From contig CAJXYU010000001.1 of the NCBI GenBank assembly GCA_913063155.1, positions 310,001 to 374,000 on the forward strand: a DNA stretch of 64,000 nt, in the 5' to 3' direction. Each line of letters starts with the position of its first letter. Positions within the stretch are counted from its first letter, which is position 1. This DNA comes from an uncultured Desulfovibrio sp. GTDB taxonomy: Bacteria; Desulfobacterota; Desulfovibrionia; Desulfovibrionales; Desulfovibrionaceae. Shown here in pieces: positions 35,300 through 45,789 of the stretch. The notes under the pieces are model-generated. The model saw only the letters and a list, made by a program, of their open reading frames with translations. It was not told the origin of the DNA and did no database searches. The position numbers and the translations under genes are program-made.

Positions 35300-38287
35300 C
35301 TACCAATCCAGGGTAGCCTTGAAGGCTTGGGCAAGTCCCTCCACGCCGGTGCTGACCACCGGGTTGCCGCCGCTGGTCATGACCAGAGTCTCGTCGGCCG
35401 CCACCTCACCTACGCAGGCGAACTTCTGGCCCGCGAACCGGGCCTCGAACGCGGCTTGCTTTTCCTTGGGCACGGTGACCACGAATCGGCTGGCCGACTC
35501 GCTGTACAACAAACCGGTGAGATTCATGTCGCCGCATGCAGGCGCCTTGTCCAGATCAATGGTCGCGCCCAGACGTCCGCCAATGCACATTTCGGCCACG
35601 GCGCAAGCCAGGCCGCCGTCGGACATGTCGTGGCATGCCGTAATCAACCCTTTCTGCAGGGAGTTGAATACGCCCGCATAACGGGCCTTGGCCGACAGCA
35701 GATCCACCTGCGGGACCATTGCGCTGGAAAAACCGAGCTGCGAGGAGAGTTCGGAGCCGCCCAATTCGAGACGGGTCAAGCCCAGCACGTAGACCAATTC
35801 GCCCGGCCGTTTGAAGTCGGAAGTGGTGCATTTGTTCACATCCGGCACCACGCCGATGACCGAGAAGAGCACGGTGGGCGGAATGGAGATCTTCCGGCCG
35901 CCGCCTTTGTAGTCGTTCTTCATGGAGTCCTTGCCCGAGACGCATGGAACCCCGAAGCCGAGACAATAGTGGGACAGGGCCTCGTTGGCGCGCACCAGCT
36001 GGGCCAACTTGTAGCGGCCGTCCGGGGTGGCCTCGGACTGCACCGGGTCGCACCAGCAGAAGTTGTCCACACCGGCCATGTAGTCCGGATCCGCGCCCAC
36101 GGCCACGGCATTGCGGATTCCCTCGTCGATGGCGTTTGCCATCATCCAGTAGGTATCGATGTCCGAAAATTTGGGGCAGATGCCGTGGGAGACCACCAGC
36201 CCGCGTTCCGAGGAAAGATCCGGACGCAGCACGCCCGCATTGGACGGACCATCGTTCTTCGCGCCGATCATGGGTTTGACGACACTGCGGCCCTGCACTT
36301 CATGGTCGTACTGGCGCACCACATATTCCTTGGAGCAGATGTTCAGGCGGCCGAGCATATCGTGCAGCAGGGCTCCGTGATCGGCAACGTCGGGAACGGG
36401 GGCGTCCTCGATGACCGGGCGCTCCCACACGGCGTCCAGCTCCATCTGGGGCACTCCCTTGTGCAGGAAGTCCATGTCCAGGCAGGTGACGATCTTGTCG
36501 CCGTACCGCACCAGATACTTGCCCTTGCCGTTGAACGTGCCGAGTGCGGTGGATTCCACGTCCATTTCCTTGGACAGGGCCATGAACTCGTCCAGCTTGT
36601 CTGCGGGCACGGCCATGGTCATGCGTTCCTGGGCCTCGGAGATGAGAATCTCCCACGGGCGCAGGCCGTCGTATTTGAGCGGCGCCTTGGACAGGTCCAT
36701 GTCGAACCCGCCGGAATCCTCGGCCATCTCGCCCACGGAAGAGGACAGGCCGCCCGCGCCGTTGTCGGTGATGGCGTTGTACAGGCCCCGGTCGCGGGCA
36801 CGCATGAGAAAATCGTACATCTTTCTCTGGGTGATGGGGTCGCCGATCTGCACGGCAGTGGCCGGAGACCCCTCGTGCAATTCCTCGGACGAGAAGGTGG
36901 CGCCGTGAATGCCGTCCTTGCCGATGCGGCCGCCGGACATGACGATGATGTCGCCGTCCTGTGCCTGCTTTTCGTGACTGGGACGGCCGGCCACGGTCTT
37001 GGGCATGGAACCGATGGTGCCGCAATACACCAGGGGCTTGCCCAGGTAACGCTCATCAAAGACGATGGAACCATTCACCGTGGGGATGCCGGACTTGTTG
37101 CCGCCGTGTTCCACCCCCTCGCGCACGCCTTCGAACACACGGCGAGGATGCAGCAACCTGGGCGGCAATTCGCCTTCGTGAAACGGCGAGGCAAAGCAGA
37201 AGACGTCCGTATTGCAGAGCAGGTTGGAGCCCATCCCCGTTCCCATGGGGTCGCGATTCACACCCACAATACCGGTAAGCGCTCCACCGTAGGGGTCCAA
37301 TGCAGAGGGACTGTTGTGGGTCTCCATCTTCACGCAGACGTTGAGGGTCTCGGAAAAACTGATGACGCCTGCATTGTCCTTGAACACGGACAGGCAGTAG
37401 TCGCCATGAACGCCGGATTCGGCATTGCGCTCGCGAATGGCCTTGGTGCTGTTCTGGATATAGGTCTTGTACAGGCTGTCCACCAAAGATGTCTTGCCCG
37501 TCTCCTTGTTGAGGTAGCTGATTCTGGAGCTGAAAATCTTGTGCTTGCAGTGCTCGGACCAGGTCTGGGCCAGCACTTCGATCTCCGCATCCGTCGGGTC
37601 GGCGGACAAGCCGAGGGAAGCCCGTTCCTCGGCCACTTCCGGACGGGCGTAATAGTCGCGGATGGCGTGCATCTCCACCAAGGAGAGGGCCAGGGTGTTG
37701 GCCCGGGAAAAATCCATCATCTCTTCGTCGCTCATTTTCGACAGCCCGATGACGGCAACCTCGTCGCTGGCCCGGCCCGTGACCAGGGCGGCCTTGGCCT
37801 CAAAGCCCGGGGCCTCGGCCCACTGGGCCGCTGACTTGTATTCGTAGCGCTGGATGAGTTCGTTGGCCAGGAGGTCCTTGGCGATATGCTCCACGGTCTC
37901 CTGTCCCAACTCGGCGGAGAGGAGATACTGGTTTGAGGTGTAGACCTTGATCCCGTCCGCGGGAATGCCGAGCACCACACCCAGGGTCTCGCGGGCGGTA
38001 CGGCCGGCGTTGTCGGTGACTCCCGGCCGGAAACCCACTTCCAGGGCCCAGTCGAAGTCCCTTGCCAGGGGGGCAAGGGAAACCTTGTGCAGGACCGGAT
38101 CGTGCAATGCGGCCCGCTCCACGGCCAGATCCACCTGCTCCTGCTCCAGTCCCTCCAAAGTATAGACGTTGATGATGCGGACGCCGTCCACATCCAGGCC
38201 AAGCTCGTTCCCGATCTTGCGGGCGACCCGTTCGCCCAGCACGTCACGCACATGCGCCTTCAAACCAACTTCAACACGACACAGCAT
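35300..38287 (-). CDS. purL: Phosphoribosylformylglycinamidine synthase PurSL
   Basis: This enzyme carries out the fourth step of purine synthesis, FGAR to FGAM. The 995-residue protein looks like the fused PurSL form. PurS-like segments lie in the N-terminal 170 residues (VEVGLKAHVRDVLGERVARK). The PurL body follows with LAQTWSEHCKHKIFSS, FKDNAGVISFSE, VKMETHNSPSALDPYGGALT and GKDSMKNDY. No glutaminase domain is present, so a separate PurQ is needed. It has a conventional start and is separated from the next gene upstream by a terminator. Confidence 0.95.
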   Translation of the reverse strand: MLCRVEVGLKAHVRDVLGERVARKIGNELGLDVDGVRIINVYTLEGLEQEQVDLAVERAALHDPVLHKVSLAPLARDFDWALEVGFRPGVTDNAGRTARETLGVVLGIPADGIKVYTSNQYLLSAELGQETVEHIAKDLLANELIQRYEYKSAAQWAEAPGFEAKAALVTGRASDEVAVIGLSKMSDEEMMDFSRANTLALSLVEMHAIRDYYARPEVAEERASLGLSADPTDAEIEVLAQTWSEHCKHKIFSSRISYLNKETGKTSLVDSLYKTYIQNSTKAIRERNAESGVHGDYCLSVFKDNAGVISFSETLNVCVKMETHNSPSALDPYGGALTGIVGVNRDPMGTGMGSNLLCNTDVFCFASPFHEGELPPRLLHPRRVFEGVREGVEHGGNKSGIPTVNGSIVFDERYLGKPLVYCGTIGSMPKTVAGRPSHEKQAQDGDIIVMSGGRIGKDGIHGATFSSEELHEGSPATAVQIGDPITQRKMYDFLMRARDRGLYNAITDNGAGGLSSSVGEMAEDSGGFDMDLSKAPLKYDGLRPWEILISEAQERMTMAVPADKLDEFMALSKEMDVESTALGTFNGKGKYLVRYGDKIVTCLDMDFLHKGVPQMELDAVWERPVIEDAPVPDVADHGALLHDMLGRLNICSKEYVVRQYDHEVQGRSVVKPMIGAKNDGPSNAGVLRPDLSSERGLVVSHGICPKFSDIDTYWMMANAIDEGIRNAVAVGADPDYMAGVDNFCWCDPVQSEATPDGRYKLAQLVRANEALSHYCLGFGVPCVSGKDSMKNDYKGGGRKISIPPTVLFSVIGVVPDVNKCTTSDFKRPGELVYVLGLTRLELGGSELSSQLGFSSAMVPQVDLLSAKARYAGVFNSLQKGLITACHDMSDGGLACAVAEMCIGGRLGATIDLDKAPACGDMNLTGLLYSESASRFVVTVPKEKQAAFEARFAGQKFACVGEVAADETLVMTSGGNPVVSTGVEGLAQAFKATLDW

Positions 38288-38313
38288 CTCTCTGCTCCTT
38301 AGTGTCCTTATTA

Positions 38314-38348
38314 ACGTAAAAGGCCGACCGGAGTCCCCGGTCGGCCTT
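38314..38348 (-). terminator. Terminator after the polyprenyl synthase gene
   Basis: A perfect 10-bp stem (38320-38329 with 38339-38348) with a 9-base loop is followed on the minus strand by TTTTA. Confidence 0.88.
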
Positions 38349-38350
38349 GT

Positions 38351-39319
38351 CTACTTCGTCCTGGTCAGCACGTAATCGGCTGCCTGCTTGAGCACCGTCA
38401 CCTCCCGGCAATCCGGGAAACCGTCCAGGGCTCGCTTGGCCCGCGCCACAAATTCCGCGGCCTCCTGCCGCGTCCTTTCCGCGTAACCGCCCTCCACGAC
38501 CTGCTCGACGATGTCCGCACACTGGTCCGGAGAAAGACGTCTTTCCTTCAAGGCCCCCAACAACTCGGCATTGGCAGCCTCGTCCGCATCCTCCATGAGC
38601 AGGATGAGCGGCAGGGTCACCTTGCCCTCCTTAAGATCGCCGCCTTCGGGCTTCCCGGTTTCGGTCGTCGGGGAAGCATAGTCCAGAGCGTCGTCCACCA
38701 GTTGGAAAGCTATACCCAAATTCAGGCCGTATTCACCGGCCGCATCCTCGGCCTCCAGGGAGTCCGAAGCCAGAGCCGCCCCGCAGCGGCAGGCCGTCTC
38801 GATGAGCCGGGCGGTCTTGCCGATGACGATGTCCATGTAGACATCCCGGTCCAGCGCGGGGTTGCGGGAAAATTGGATTTCGGCGATCTCCCCCTCGGCA
38901 GTCGCCATGATGCCCCTGGCCAGCAGGGCGGAAAGCCGGGCCTTGCCGTAACGCGAACCCATCTCGTTGGCCAGGGCCAGCAGCGCGTCTCCGGCCAGGA
39001 TGGTCTCGGCGCGGCCGAAAACCAGGTGTGCCGCAGTACTGCCGCGGCGCAGGTCCGCGTCGTCCAGGTAGTCGTCGTGCAGCAGCGTGGCCGAGTGCAG
39101 CAGTTCCAGCGCACAGGCCATGGGCAGGTAGTCGTCGCGACCGTATCCCAGGGCCCGCGCCGTGAGAATGGTCAGCATGGGCCGAATGCGCTTGCCCCCG
39201 GATTTGAGGATGTGCAGGGCGACTTCACTCACCAACCCGTTGAGCTTCCCGGCCTCTCCCACAAGGAAGTCGTTGACGCCCGGCAGTTCCTCATCGAAAT
39301 ACTTCAGCAGTTCATTCAT
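38351..39319 (-). CDS. Polyprenyl diphosphate synthase
   Basis: This trans-isoprenyl diphosphate synthase makes long prenyl chains, here probably the menaquinone side chain. The 322-residue protein has both aspartate-rich motifs: LLHDDYLDDADLRRG and FQLVDDALDY, plus GGKRIRPMLT near the N-terminus. It begins one base after the mqnB stop, so the two are translationally linked. Chain length cannot be read from sequence. Confidence 0.93.
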   Translation of the reverse strand: MNELLKYFDEELPGVNDFLVGEAGKLNGLVSEVALHILKSGGKRIRPMLTILTARALGYGRDDYLPMACALELLHSATLLHDDYLDDADLRRGSTAAHLVFGRAETILAGDALLALANEMGSRYGKARLSALLARGIMATAEGEIAEIQFSRNPALDRDVYMDIVIGKTARLIETACRCGAALASDSLEAEDAAGEYGLNLGIAFQLVDDALDYASPTTETGKPEGGDLKEGKVTLPLILLMEDADEAANAELLGALKERRLSPDQCADIVEQVVEGGYAERTRQEAAEFVARAKRALDGFPDCREVTVLKQAADYVLTRTK

Positions 39320-39320
39320 G

Positions 39321-40016
39321 TCAGCTCGCTTGTAATACTCGGGAACAGGCGTCCCCCAACGCGGTCAGCGCCCCCTCAAGGTTCCAGTCCTCCTTGCTCC
39401 TCGACCCAACCAGATTGGACACGGTACGCAATTCGAGGAACGGTACGCCCGCCTGGGCGCAACCGAGTGCAAAGGCAAACCCTTCCATGTTCTCCAGCCG
39501 CACGTCAAACATTTTCCTGAGCGTACGGGCGCGTTCGTCGCCGCCGGTCACCGCACTCACGGTCAGAAAGGATGCGTTGGGAAATTCCCCGGCCGCAGAC
39601 AAGCCCATGGCTGCCCAGACATCGTGCGGCGCAAGCTCCACCCGATCAAAGACAGGCTTGTTCTCCACACTGCCGAGAGGGAACCCAATGCCCCGGGCGT
39701 CGACGACGCCGTCTTCCCTCCTGAGCCCGTACTCCGGCCAGACCTCCCGGTCGGCCAGCCATACGGACCCCATGGGGGTCGTCTCAAGGTCAAAGGAACC
39801 GGCCACCCCGGCATTGATCACTCCTGAGACGCCTCGTTCCAGCAGGCGCCCCGTCATGATTCCGGCGTTGATCACGCCGATGCCGCTGACGCCCAGCAGC
39901 AGCCCGCGTCCACCGCAGCGCCACGAAGCGCACTGCCCCTGTCCCACTTCCGGGGCGTCGAGACCGGCCAATGCGGCCTGCAATTCCTTGGCCGTGGCCG
40001 TGACGAACGCGAGCAT
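39321..40016 (-). CDS. mqnB: Futalosine hydrolase MqnB
   Basis: MqnB cleaves futalosine to dehypoxanthine futalosine in the alternative menaquinone pathway. The 231-residue protein belongs to the nucleoside phosphorylase/MTA-nucleosidase fold: GVSGIGVINAGIMTG, VINAGVAGSFD, and NMEGFAFALGCAQAGVPFLE with the conserved glutamate. ATG at 40016 has AGGA seven bases upstream; a preceding GTG is less likely. Its position next to a prenyl synthase and near menG supports the menaquinone role over a generic nucleosidase. Confidence 0.88.
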   Translation of the reverse strand: MLAFVTATAKELQAALAGLDAPEVGQGQCASWRCGGRGLLLGVSGIGVINAGIMTGRLLERGVSGVINAGVAGSFDLETTPMGSVWLADREVWPEYGLRREDGVVDARGIGFPLGSVENKPVFDRVELAPHDVWAAMGLSAAGEFPNASFLTVSAVTGGDERARTLRKMFDVRLENMEGFAFALGCAQAGVPFLELRTVSNLVGSRSKEDWNLEGALTALGDACSRVLQAS

Positions 40017-40025
40017 CACACATTC

Positions 40026-41345
<1,320 letters not shown>

Positions 41346-41420
41346 CTATAACAACACTCCGCAAAATGGTTTTGATATCTACGGGTGGACAGAAGACTTT
41401 GCCCAGTTTAAAAAATCCGT

Positions 41421-41627
41421 ATGAATATCGATTGGACACTTTTGCTCAGCGCCCTGGGTCTGGCCCTCGTCTTCGAAGGCATCCCCTATTTTCTCTTTGC
41501 CGAAAAGATGCCCAAGGTTCTGCTGACCCTGGCCAACCAACCCAAGAAACATTTGCGCATCCTGGGGCTGACATCCATCATCCTCGGCATTCTCGTCGTT
41601 TCGTTCGCCCGCTCCGCGGCCAATTAG
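41421..41627 (+). CDS. DUF2065 family small membrane protein
   Basis: This 68-residue protein has two transmembrane helices (about residues 5-22 and 46-63) separated by a short loop with EKMPKVLLTLANQPKK. It is typical of the YjeT/DUF2065 family of unknown function. No good ribosome binding site is seen. It converges with menG, overlapping its end by four bases. Confidence 0.82.
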   Translation: MNIDWTLLLSALGLALVFEGIPYFLFAEKMPKVLLTLANQPKKHLRILGLTSIILGILVVSFARSAAN

Positions 41628-42385
41628 CGTTTCTTTTCCCCCGGCCCTTTCTCGCCGACATGGAGGAACACGATGCCCGACATCATGGGCACGTGGTAGA
41701 CTCTTTCAAAACCGGCGGACACCATCTCAGCCGCCAGCCTACGCTCGTCCGGGAAGGAACGGATGGTGTCCGCAAGATAACGGTAGGCGTCGGCATCGCC
41801 GGAAACAATCTTGCCGATGAGCGGCAGGAGTTTGTCCAAATAAAAATTGTAGAACCCCTTCCAGACCCTGCGGCTGCCTGTGCCGAACTCCAGGATACAG
41901 AACCTGCCGCCCGGTTTGAGCACACGGAGCACTTCTCTGTATGCGGCCTCGCGCGGAAGGATGTTTCGGATCCCGAAGGCGATGGTGGCGGCGTCCACGC
42001 TCTCGTCGGGCATGGGCAAGGCACGGCCGTCGGCCCGTACCGGGAAAATATGGTTTTCCCGCCCCTTGCGCAACTTGCTGGCTTTACCCTGGGACAGCAT
42101 CTCGTAGGTAAAATCCAGGGCGGCCACCTTGATTCCGGGGTACTGGCGCAACAACTCCACGGATACGTCCATGGTCCCTGCGGCCAAGTCGAGCACGGCT
42201 CCGTCCGGTGCGGGCTTGGCGGCCCGGGCCAGGCGGTAGCGCCAGTAGACGTCCTGGCCCGCGCTCAGGAAATGATTGAGAAAGTCGTACCAGCCCGCAA
42301 TGCGGCTGAACATGTCCACCACCTTGCGGCCATGTTCCCGGTGCGCACCGGTTATTTCAACGGAACTGCCGTCCTTGTCTCCCAT
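41624..42385 (-). CDS. menG: Demethylmenaquinone methyltransferase MenG/UbiE
   Basis: This SAM-dependent methyltransferase performs the last step of menaquinone synthesis. The 253-residue protein has VLDLAAGTMDVSVELLRQYP (SAM motif), PDESVDAATIAFGIRN, and LRVLKPGGRFCILEFGTG, all UbiE-family hallmarks. I chose the ATG just after the upstream small gene's stop; the open frame runs 12 codons further but overlaps that gene. As the genome uses the futalosine pathway, menaquinone rather than ubiquinone is the likely product. Confidence 0.92.
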   Translation of the reverse strand: MGDKDGSSVEITGAHREHGRKVVDMFSRIAGWYDFLNHFLSAGQDVYWRYRLARAAKPAPDGAVLDLAAGTMDVSVELLRQYPGIKVAALDFTYEMLSQGKASKLRKGRENHIFPVRADGRALPMPDESVDAATIAFGIRNILPREAAYREVLRVLKPGGRFCILEFGTGSRRVWKGFYNFYLDKLLPLIGKIVSGDADAYRYLADTIRSFPDERRLAAEMVSAGFERVYHVPMMSGIVFLHVGEKGPGEKKR

Positions 42386-42392
42386 GGGCCGG

Positions 42393-42563
42393 TTATTCCT
42401 CGTCCTTGTCCGCCGTTTCACAGGCGGACACGGTCTTCAGCACGTCGTTGTATATGGTGTCGAAGTGCTCACCAAAATTGGTGGGGGAAATACGGCCCAC
42501 CTCGATGAACTTGATGATGACTTCTTTGGCCACCTGCATGGCCTGCTTCTGATACTTTTCCAT
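42393..42563 (-). CDS. Small helical protein, unknown function
   Basis: This 56-residue protein begins MEKYQKQAMQVAKEVIIKFI and continues RISPTNFGEHFDTIYNDVLK, a pattern I associate with small proteins conserved in Desulfovibrio-like genomes and with the N-terminal helices of MucR-type regulators. No DNA-binding zinc finger is present. GGGAG lies upstream of the ATG. It ends seven bases before menG. Confidence 0.75.
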   Translation of the reverse strand: MEKYQKQAMQVAKEVIIKFIEVGRISPTNFGEHFDTIYNDVLKTVSACETADKDEE

Positions 42564-42586
42564 GGATATTCTCCCGTTACGGGTCT

Positions 42587-42646
42587 GCAAAAACCCGCCC
42601 GGCGGGAAATGGCCTTGACCAACAGCGGTAAAGGTGTCCGGGCGGG
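42587..42646 (-). promoter_or_regulatory. Terminator-like leader of the small gene and menG
   Basis: On the minus strand, a short CCCGCC/GGCGGG hairpin (42594-42606) is followed by TTTTT, 24 bases before the small gene's start. A second CCCGCCCGG copy (42638-42646) could pair with the same GC arm. The two pairings are mutually exclusive, which would suit attenuation. Confidence 0.4.
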
Positions 42647-42821
42647 AAAAGGAAAGAACCGGAAAGCCCTCTCCATTTTTCGGCGGTCATTAGCATGGGC
42701 CGGGGTGGAAGTCGAGTGCGGGTGTCCAGGCAATATCAGCCTCAAAAAGTAATGGACAACATACAGCAAAGCAAATACGTGATCCCCTTTTGTCAATTCA
42801 CAATTTCTGCAGGAGAAAATA

Positions 42822-43469
42822 ATGATTGTCTACGGAACAAGAGGAAGGGAGATCAAGGGCCCAGTCGTCAACGACATCACCTGTCCCAACTGTGGCAAAA
42901 CCGAACACAGCCTGTTCGGAATCATGCGCTACTTCCATGTGTTCTGGATACCGACCGTCCCGACTTCGAGAAAGGCAGGCGCGGTATGCCACCACTGTAA
43001 TGCGGCCGTCATGGGCGAAGACATGTCCGAAAATACCGCGCAACGAATCAAGGGCATGGTTTTCAACATGAAAAACACACTCCCCATGTTCACCGGCCTG
43101 ATACTGCTGCTCTGCCTGGCCGGCTTTGCGCTTTGGGGGGCACAGGAAAGCAGCAAGCAGAAACAGGCCTACCTTGCCGCTCCGCAGACGGGCGACATCT
43201 ATGCAGTCAACCTGCAGCAGTTCTTCCCCGACGTGGACACGGACGGGTACAAGTACGGAGCATTGAAGGTGGCCGAAACGACCCCCGAGAAAATATCTTT
43301 TATGGTCGGCAACACAGCCTACAACAAGATTTCCGGCGTCAACAAGGCCATCCGCAAGGGAAAAGCGAACAGAAAAGATTACTTCGGGGACGCTGTCGTC
43401 GAATTCTCTGCTGAGGAATTGACTGTCCTGAACAACAAGGGAGCGATCCGAAACGTCTTCAGGGACTGA
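42822..43469 (+). CDS. Zinc-ribbon single-pass membrane protein, unknown function
   Basis: This 215-residue protein is not a family I recognise. The N-terminus has a zinc-ribbon pattern: ITCPNCGKTEH, then AVCHHCNAAVMG. A transmembrane helix follows (about residues 88-106, MFTGLILLLCLAGFALWGA). The rest, about 100 residues, is hydrophilic with alternating strand-like segments. AGGAG precedes the ATG, and a terminator lies 30 bases after the stop. Confidence 0.75.
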   Translation: MIVYGTRGREIKGPVVNDITCPNCGKTEHSLFGIMRYFHVFWIPTVPTSRKAGAVCHHCNAAVMGEDMSENTAQRIKGMVFNMKNTLPMFTGLILLLCLAGFALWGAQESSKQKQAYLAAPQTGDIYAVNLQQFFPDVDTDGYKYGALKVAETTPEKISFMVGNTAYNKISGVNKAIRKGKANRKDYFGDAVVEFSAEELTVLNNKGAIRNVFRD

Positions 43470-43498
43470 TCTGCACCTCCATGTTTTCCTGTTCCTTC

Positions 43499-43524
43499 AA
43501 AGCGGCCTGCGGGCCGCTTTTTCA
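43499..43524 (+). terminator. Terminator of the zinc-ribbon gene
   Basis: A perfect 9-bp stem (aaagcggcc/ggccgcttt) with a 4-base loop runs into TT at its 3' end. Confidence 0.85.
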
Positions 43525-43580
43525 TTCTCTCCTCCAGCCTCTCCAATGACCATAAGTGAAATAATGTTCATTTTATTCAC

Positions 43581-43624
43581 TTGACTCTTTTTTTTGGGCG
43601 AATCTAGGATTGAACGACCGTTCA
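43581..43624 (+). promoter_or_regulatory. maeB promoter with a TGAACG/CGTTCA operator
   Basis: TTGACT (43581-43586) and TAGGAT (43605-43610) are separated by 18 bases. Directly after the -10, TGAACG and CGTTCA form a perfect inverted repeat (43611-43624) with a 2-base centre over the expected transcription start. The geometry suits a TetR-family repressor; none is encoded nearby. Confidence 0.6.
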
Positions 43625-43662
43625 ACATGCTGTTCTTTTAACCGCCAAGGGAGGCAAGCATC

Positions 43663-44982
43663 ATGGCTCTGTTCACCAAGGAAGAAGCGCTCAAGTATCA
43701 CAAGCACAAACGCCGCGGTAAACTGGAGGTCATCTCCGTCAAACCCTGCGAGACCCAAAAGCATCTCTCCATGGCCTACAGTCCCGGCGTGGCCGAGGCC
43801 TGCCGCGCCATCCACACCGACAAGGAAGAAGTGTACAAGTACACCAACCGTGGCAACCTCGTGGCCGTGGTCTCCAACGGCACCGCCGTGCTCGGCTTAG
43901 GCAACATCGGCCCGGAAGCGGGCAAGCCGGTGATGGAAGGCAAAGGCGTTCTTTTCAAGATCTTCGCGGATATCGACGTTTACGACCTAAACATCAAAGC
44001 CACCGACCCCCAGGAAGTCATCGACTTCTGCAAACAACTCGAGCCCACCTTCGGCGGCATCAACCTGGAAGACATCAAGGCGCCGGAATGCTTTGAGATC
44101 GAACGAACTCTCATCAAGGAAATGGGTATCCCGGTCTTCCACGATGACCAGCACGGGACCGCCATCATCTCCGGCGCGGGCATCCTCAACGCCCTGGAGA
44201 TCTCCGGCAAAAAAATCGAAGACCTCAAGGTGGTGGTTTCGGGCGCGGGGGCATCCGCCATTGCCTGTTCCAAGTTCTATGTATCCCTCGGTGTGAAGCG
44301 CGGAAACATCTTCATGTTCGACTCCCGGGGACTGCTGCATACGGAACGCGAGGAGCTGAACGACCACAAGATGAACTTCGCCCAAAAGCGGGACCACGGC
44401 TCTCTGCGCGAGGTCATGCAAGGCGCGGACATGTTCCTGGGCCTGTCCGTAAAGGACGCCATCGATGCGGACATGGTCAAATCCATGGCCGACAACGCCA
44501 TCATTTTCGCTTGCGCCAACCCGGACCCTGAAATCCCCTACCCAGTGGTCAAGGAGGTGCGCCCGGACATCATCATGGGCACGGGCCGTTCCGACTTCCC
44601 CAACCAGGTCAACAACGTGCTCGGCTTCCCGTTCATCTTCCGCGGCGCCCTGGACGTACGGGCCACGGCGATCAACGAGGAGATGAAGATCGCCGCCGCC
44701 AAAGCCCTGGCCGCCCTGGCCAAGGAACCGGTGCCGCAGGACATCTGCGACGCCTACGGCGTGGACAAACTGGAATACGGCATCGACTACATCATACCCA
44801 AGCCGCTGGACCCGCGCGTGCTCACCCGGCTGGCTCCGGCGGTGGCCAAGGCGGCCATGGACACGGGCGTGGCCAAAATCAAGCTGGACCTTGACGAATA
44901 CCGCAAGGAACTGGAAGATAGGCTGAACGCATCCCGGGCGAGGACCAGGTCCGTGGTGCAATCCTTCGGCTACGACTTCTAA
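43663..44982 (+). CDS. maeB: NAD(P)-dependent malic enzyme
   Basis: This enzyme oxidatively decarboxylates malate to pyruvate, giving NAD(P)H. The 439-residue protein corresponds to the catalytic part of MaeB without the phosphotransacetylase-like domain. Motifs are [42 protein letters not shown] with the metal aspartates, [18 protein letters not shown] for the dinucleotide, and [16 protein letters not shown] precedes the ATG. The promoter carries a palindromic operator and the gene ends in a strong terminator. Cofactor preference is uncertain. Confidence 0.95.
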   Translation: MALFTKEEALKYHKHKRRGKLEVISVKPCETQKHLSMAYSPGVAEACRAIHTDKEEVYKYTNRGNLVAVVSNGTAVLGLGNIGPEAGKPVMEGKGVLFKIFADIDVYDLNIKATDPQEVIDFCKQLEPTFGGINLEDIKAPECFEIERTLIKEMGIPVFHDDQHGTAIISGAGILNALEISGKKIEDLKVVVSGAGASAIACSKFYVSLGVKRGNIFMFDSRGLLHTEREELNDHKMNFAQKRDHGSLREVMQGADMFLGLSVKDAIDADMVKSMADNAIIFACANPDPEIPYPVVKEVRPDIIMGTGRSDFPNQVNNVLGFPFIFRGALDVRATAINEEMKIAAAKALAALAKEPVPQDICDAYGVDKLEYGIDYIIPKPLDPRVLTRLAPAVAKAAMDTGVAKIKLDLDEYRKELEDRLNASRARTRSVVQSFGYDF

Positions 44983-45001
44983 GCAAGGAAGTTCAAGACA
45001 T

Positions 45002-45035
45002 ACGGGGCGGCCGAAGGGCTGCCCCGTTTTTTTTA
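45002..45035 (+). terminator. Terminator of maeB
   Basis: An 11-bp stem (45002-45012 with 45017-45027, one wobble) with a 4-base loop and eight T residues. The T-run ends just before the next gene's start codon. Confidence 0.93.
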
Positions 45036-45037
45036 CC

Positions 45038-45505
45038 ATGAAAAAATACGCCGCCGTCCTTTTCCTCTGCCTGCCGCTCCTGATGGGAGCCTGCAAGAAG
45101 ATGAAGCCTGCGGACCTGTTCCAGGACTCGCATACGGCCACATACATGAACTGGATCGATGCCGAGAAGGTGGCCCAAGCCCTGCAGCGGTCCTCGGACC
45201 GCCGTAGTGTGAAATGGGAAAATCCGCATACCGGCTACCAGTATTCGGCCTTCATCTTCAAGAGTGCCAGAAAAAACGGCTATTTCGAGCGCAAGATCAC
45301 CCTGCTCTCCATATCTCCCGATGGGCAGGGGGAAAGCCTGGATCTCATTGGCCGCACCCAGGGCGGCGGCATATGGTACGTATTTGCGGAAAAACCGGCC
45401 ACACCGGTAGGCAAGGTTCTGCGCGAGCCCCTTATCGTGGCAAAGGCTCCTTCCGGCCCGGCACACCCCTTTGCAGGCTATCCGGTCCTGACGGTGGACC
45501 AATAG
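45038..45505 (+). CDS. Putative lipoprotein, unknown function
   Basis: This 155-residue protein has a lipoprotein signal: MKKYAAVLFLCLPLLMGACK with lipobox LMGAC (cysteine 19). The mature part has no family I recognise; it is polar, with a GYQYSAFIFKSARKNGYF region. The ATG lies a few bases after the maeB terminator T-run and has no ribosome binding site, yet the signal peptide makes this start convincing. The next small gene begins eight bases after its stop. Confidence 0.8.
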   Translation: MKKYAAVLFLCLPLLMGACKKMKPADLFQDSHTATYMNWIDAEKVAQALQRSSDRRSVKWENPHTGYQYSAFIFKSARKNGYFERKITLLSISPDGQGESLDLIGRTQGGGIWYVFAEKPATPVGKVLREPLIVAKAPSGPAHPFAGYPVLTVDQ

Positions 45506-45513
45506 GCAATACC

Positions 45514-45699
45514 ATGAAAGAAATTCGGGACGAGGTGAAAAAACTCCTCAAGGAGCAGGGAGCTGACCAGAACCTGGCCGACAGGACGCTGGACACGGAC
45601 GGCTCCATTCCCCAGAATTTGCTGGATACAGTATGCGTGGTGCTGGACGCTTTCCGTACCGAGTCGCCCAATCGTGAAGAAAAAGACGAAAAAAAGTAA
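45514..45699 (+). CDS. Small acidic protein, unknown function
   Basis: This 61-residue charged protein reads MKEIRDEVKKLLKEQGADQN, then RTLDTDGSIPQNLLDTVCVV, and ends in a Lys/Glu/Asp-rich tail. No family is recognised. It starts eight bases after the lipoprotein stop and probably depends on it for translation, as its own ribosome binding site is weak. Confidence 0.65.
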   Translation: MKEIRDEVKKLLKEQGADQNLADRTLDTDGSIPQNLLDTVCVVLDAFRTESPNREEKDEKK

Positions 45700-45789
45700 C
45701 CTGTTACCAACAAAAACACGCGCTTGCGGTTGACGCAACGCTTTATTGAAGCTACCTATGGTCCGCAAATAACGCAAAAGGGAAGACCA

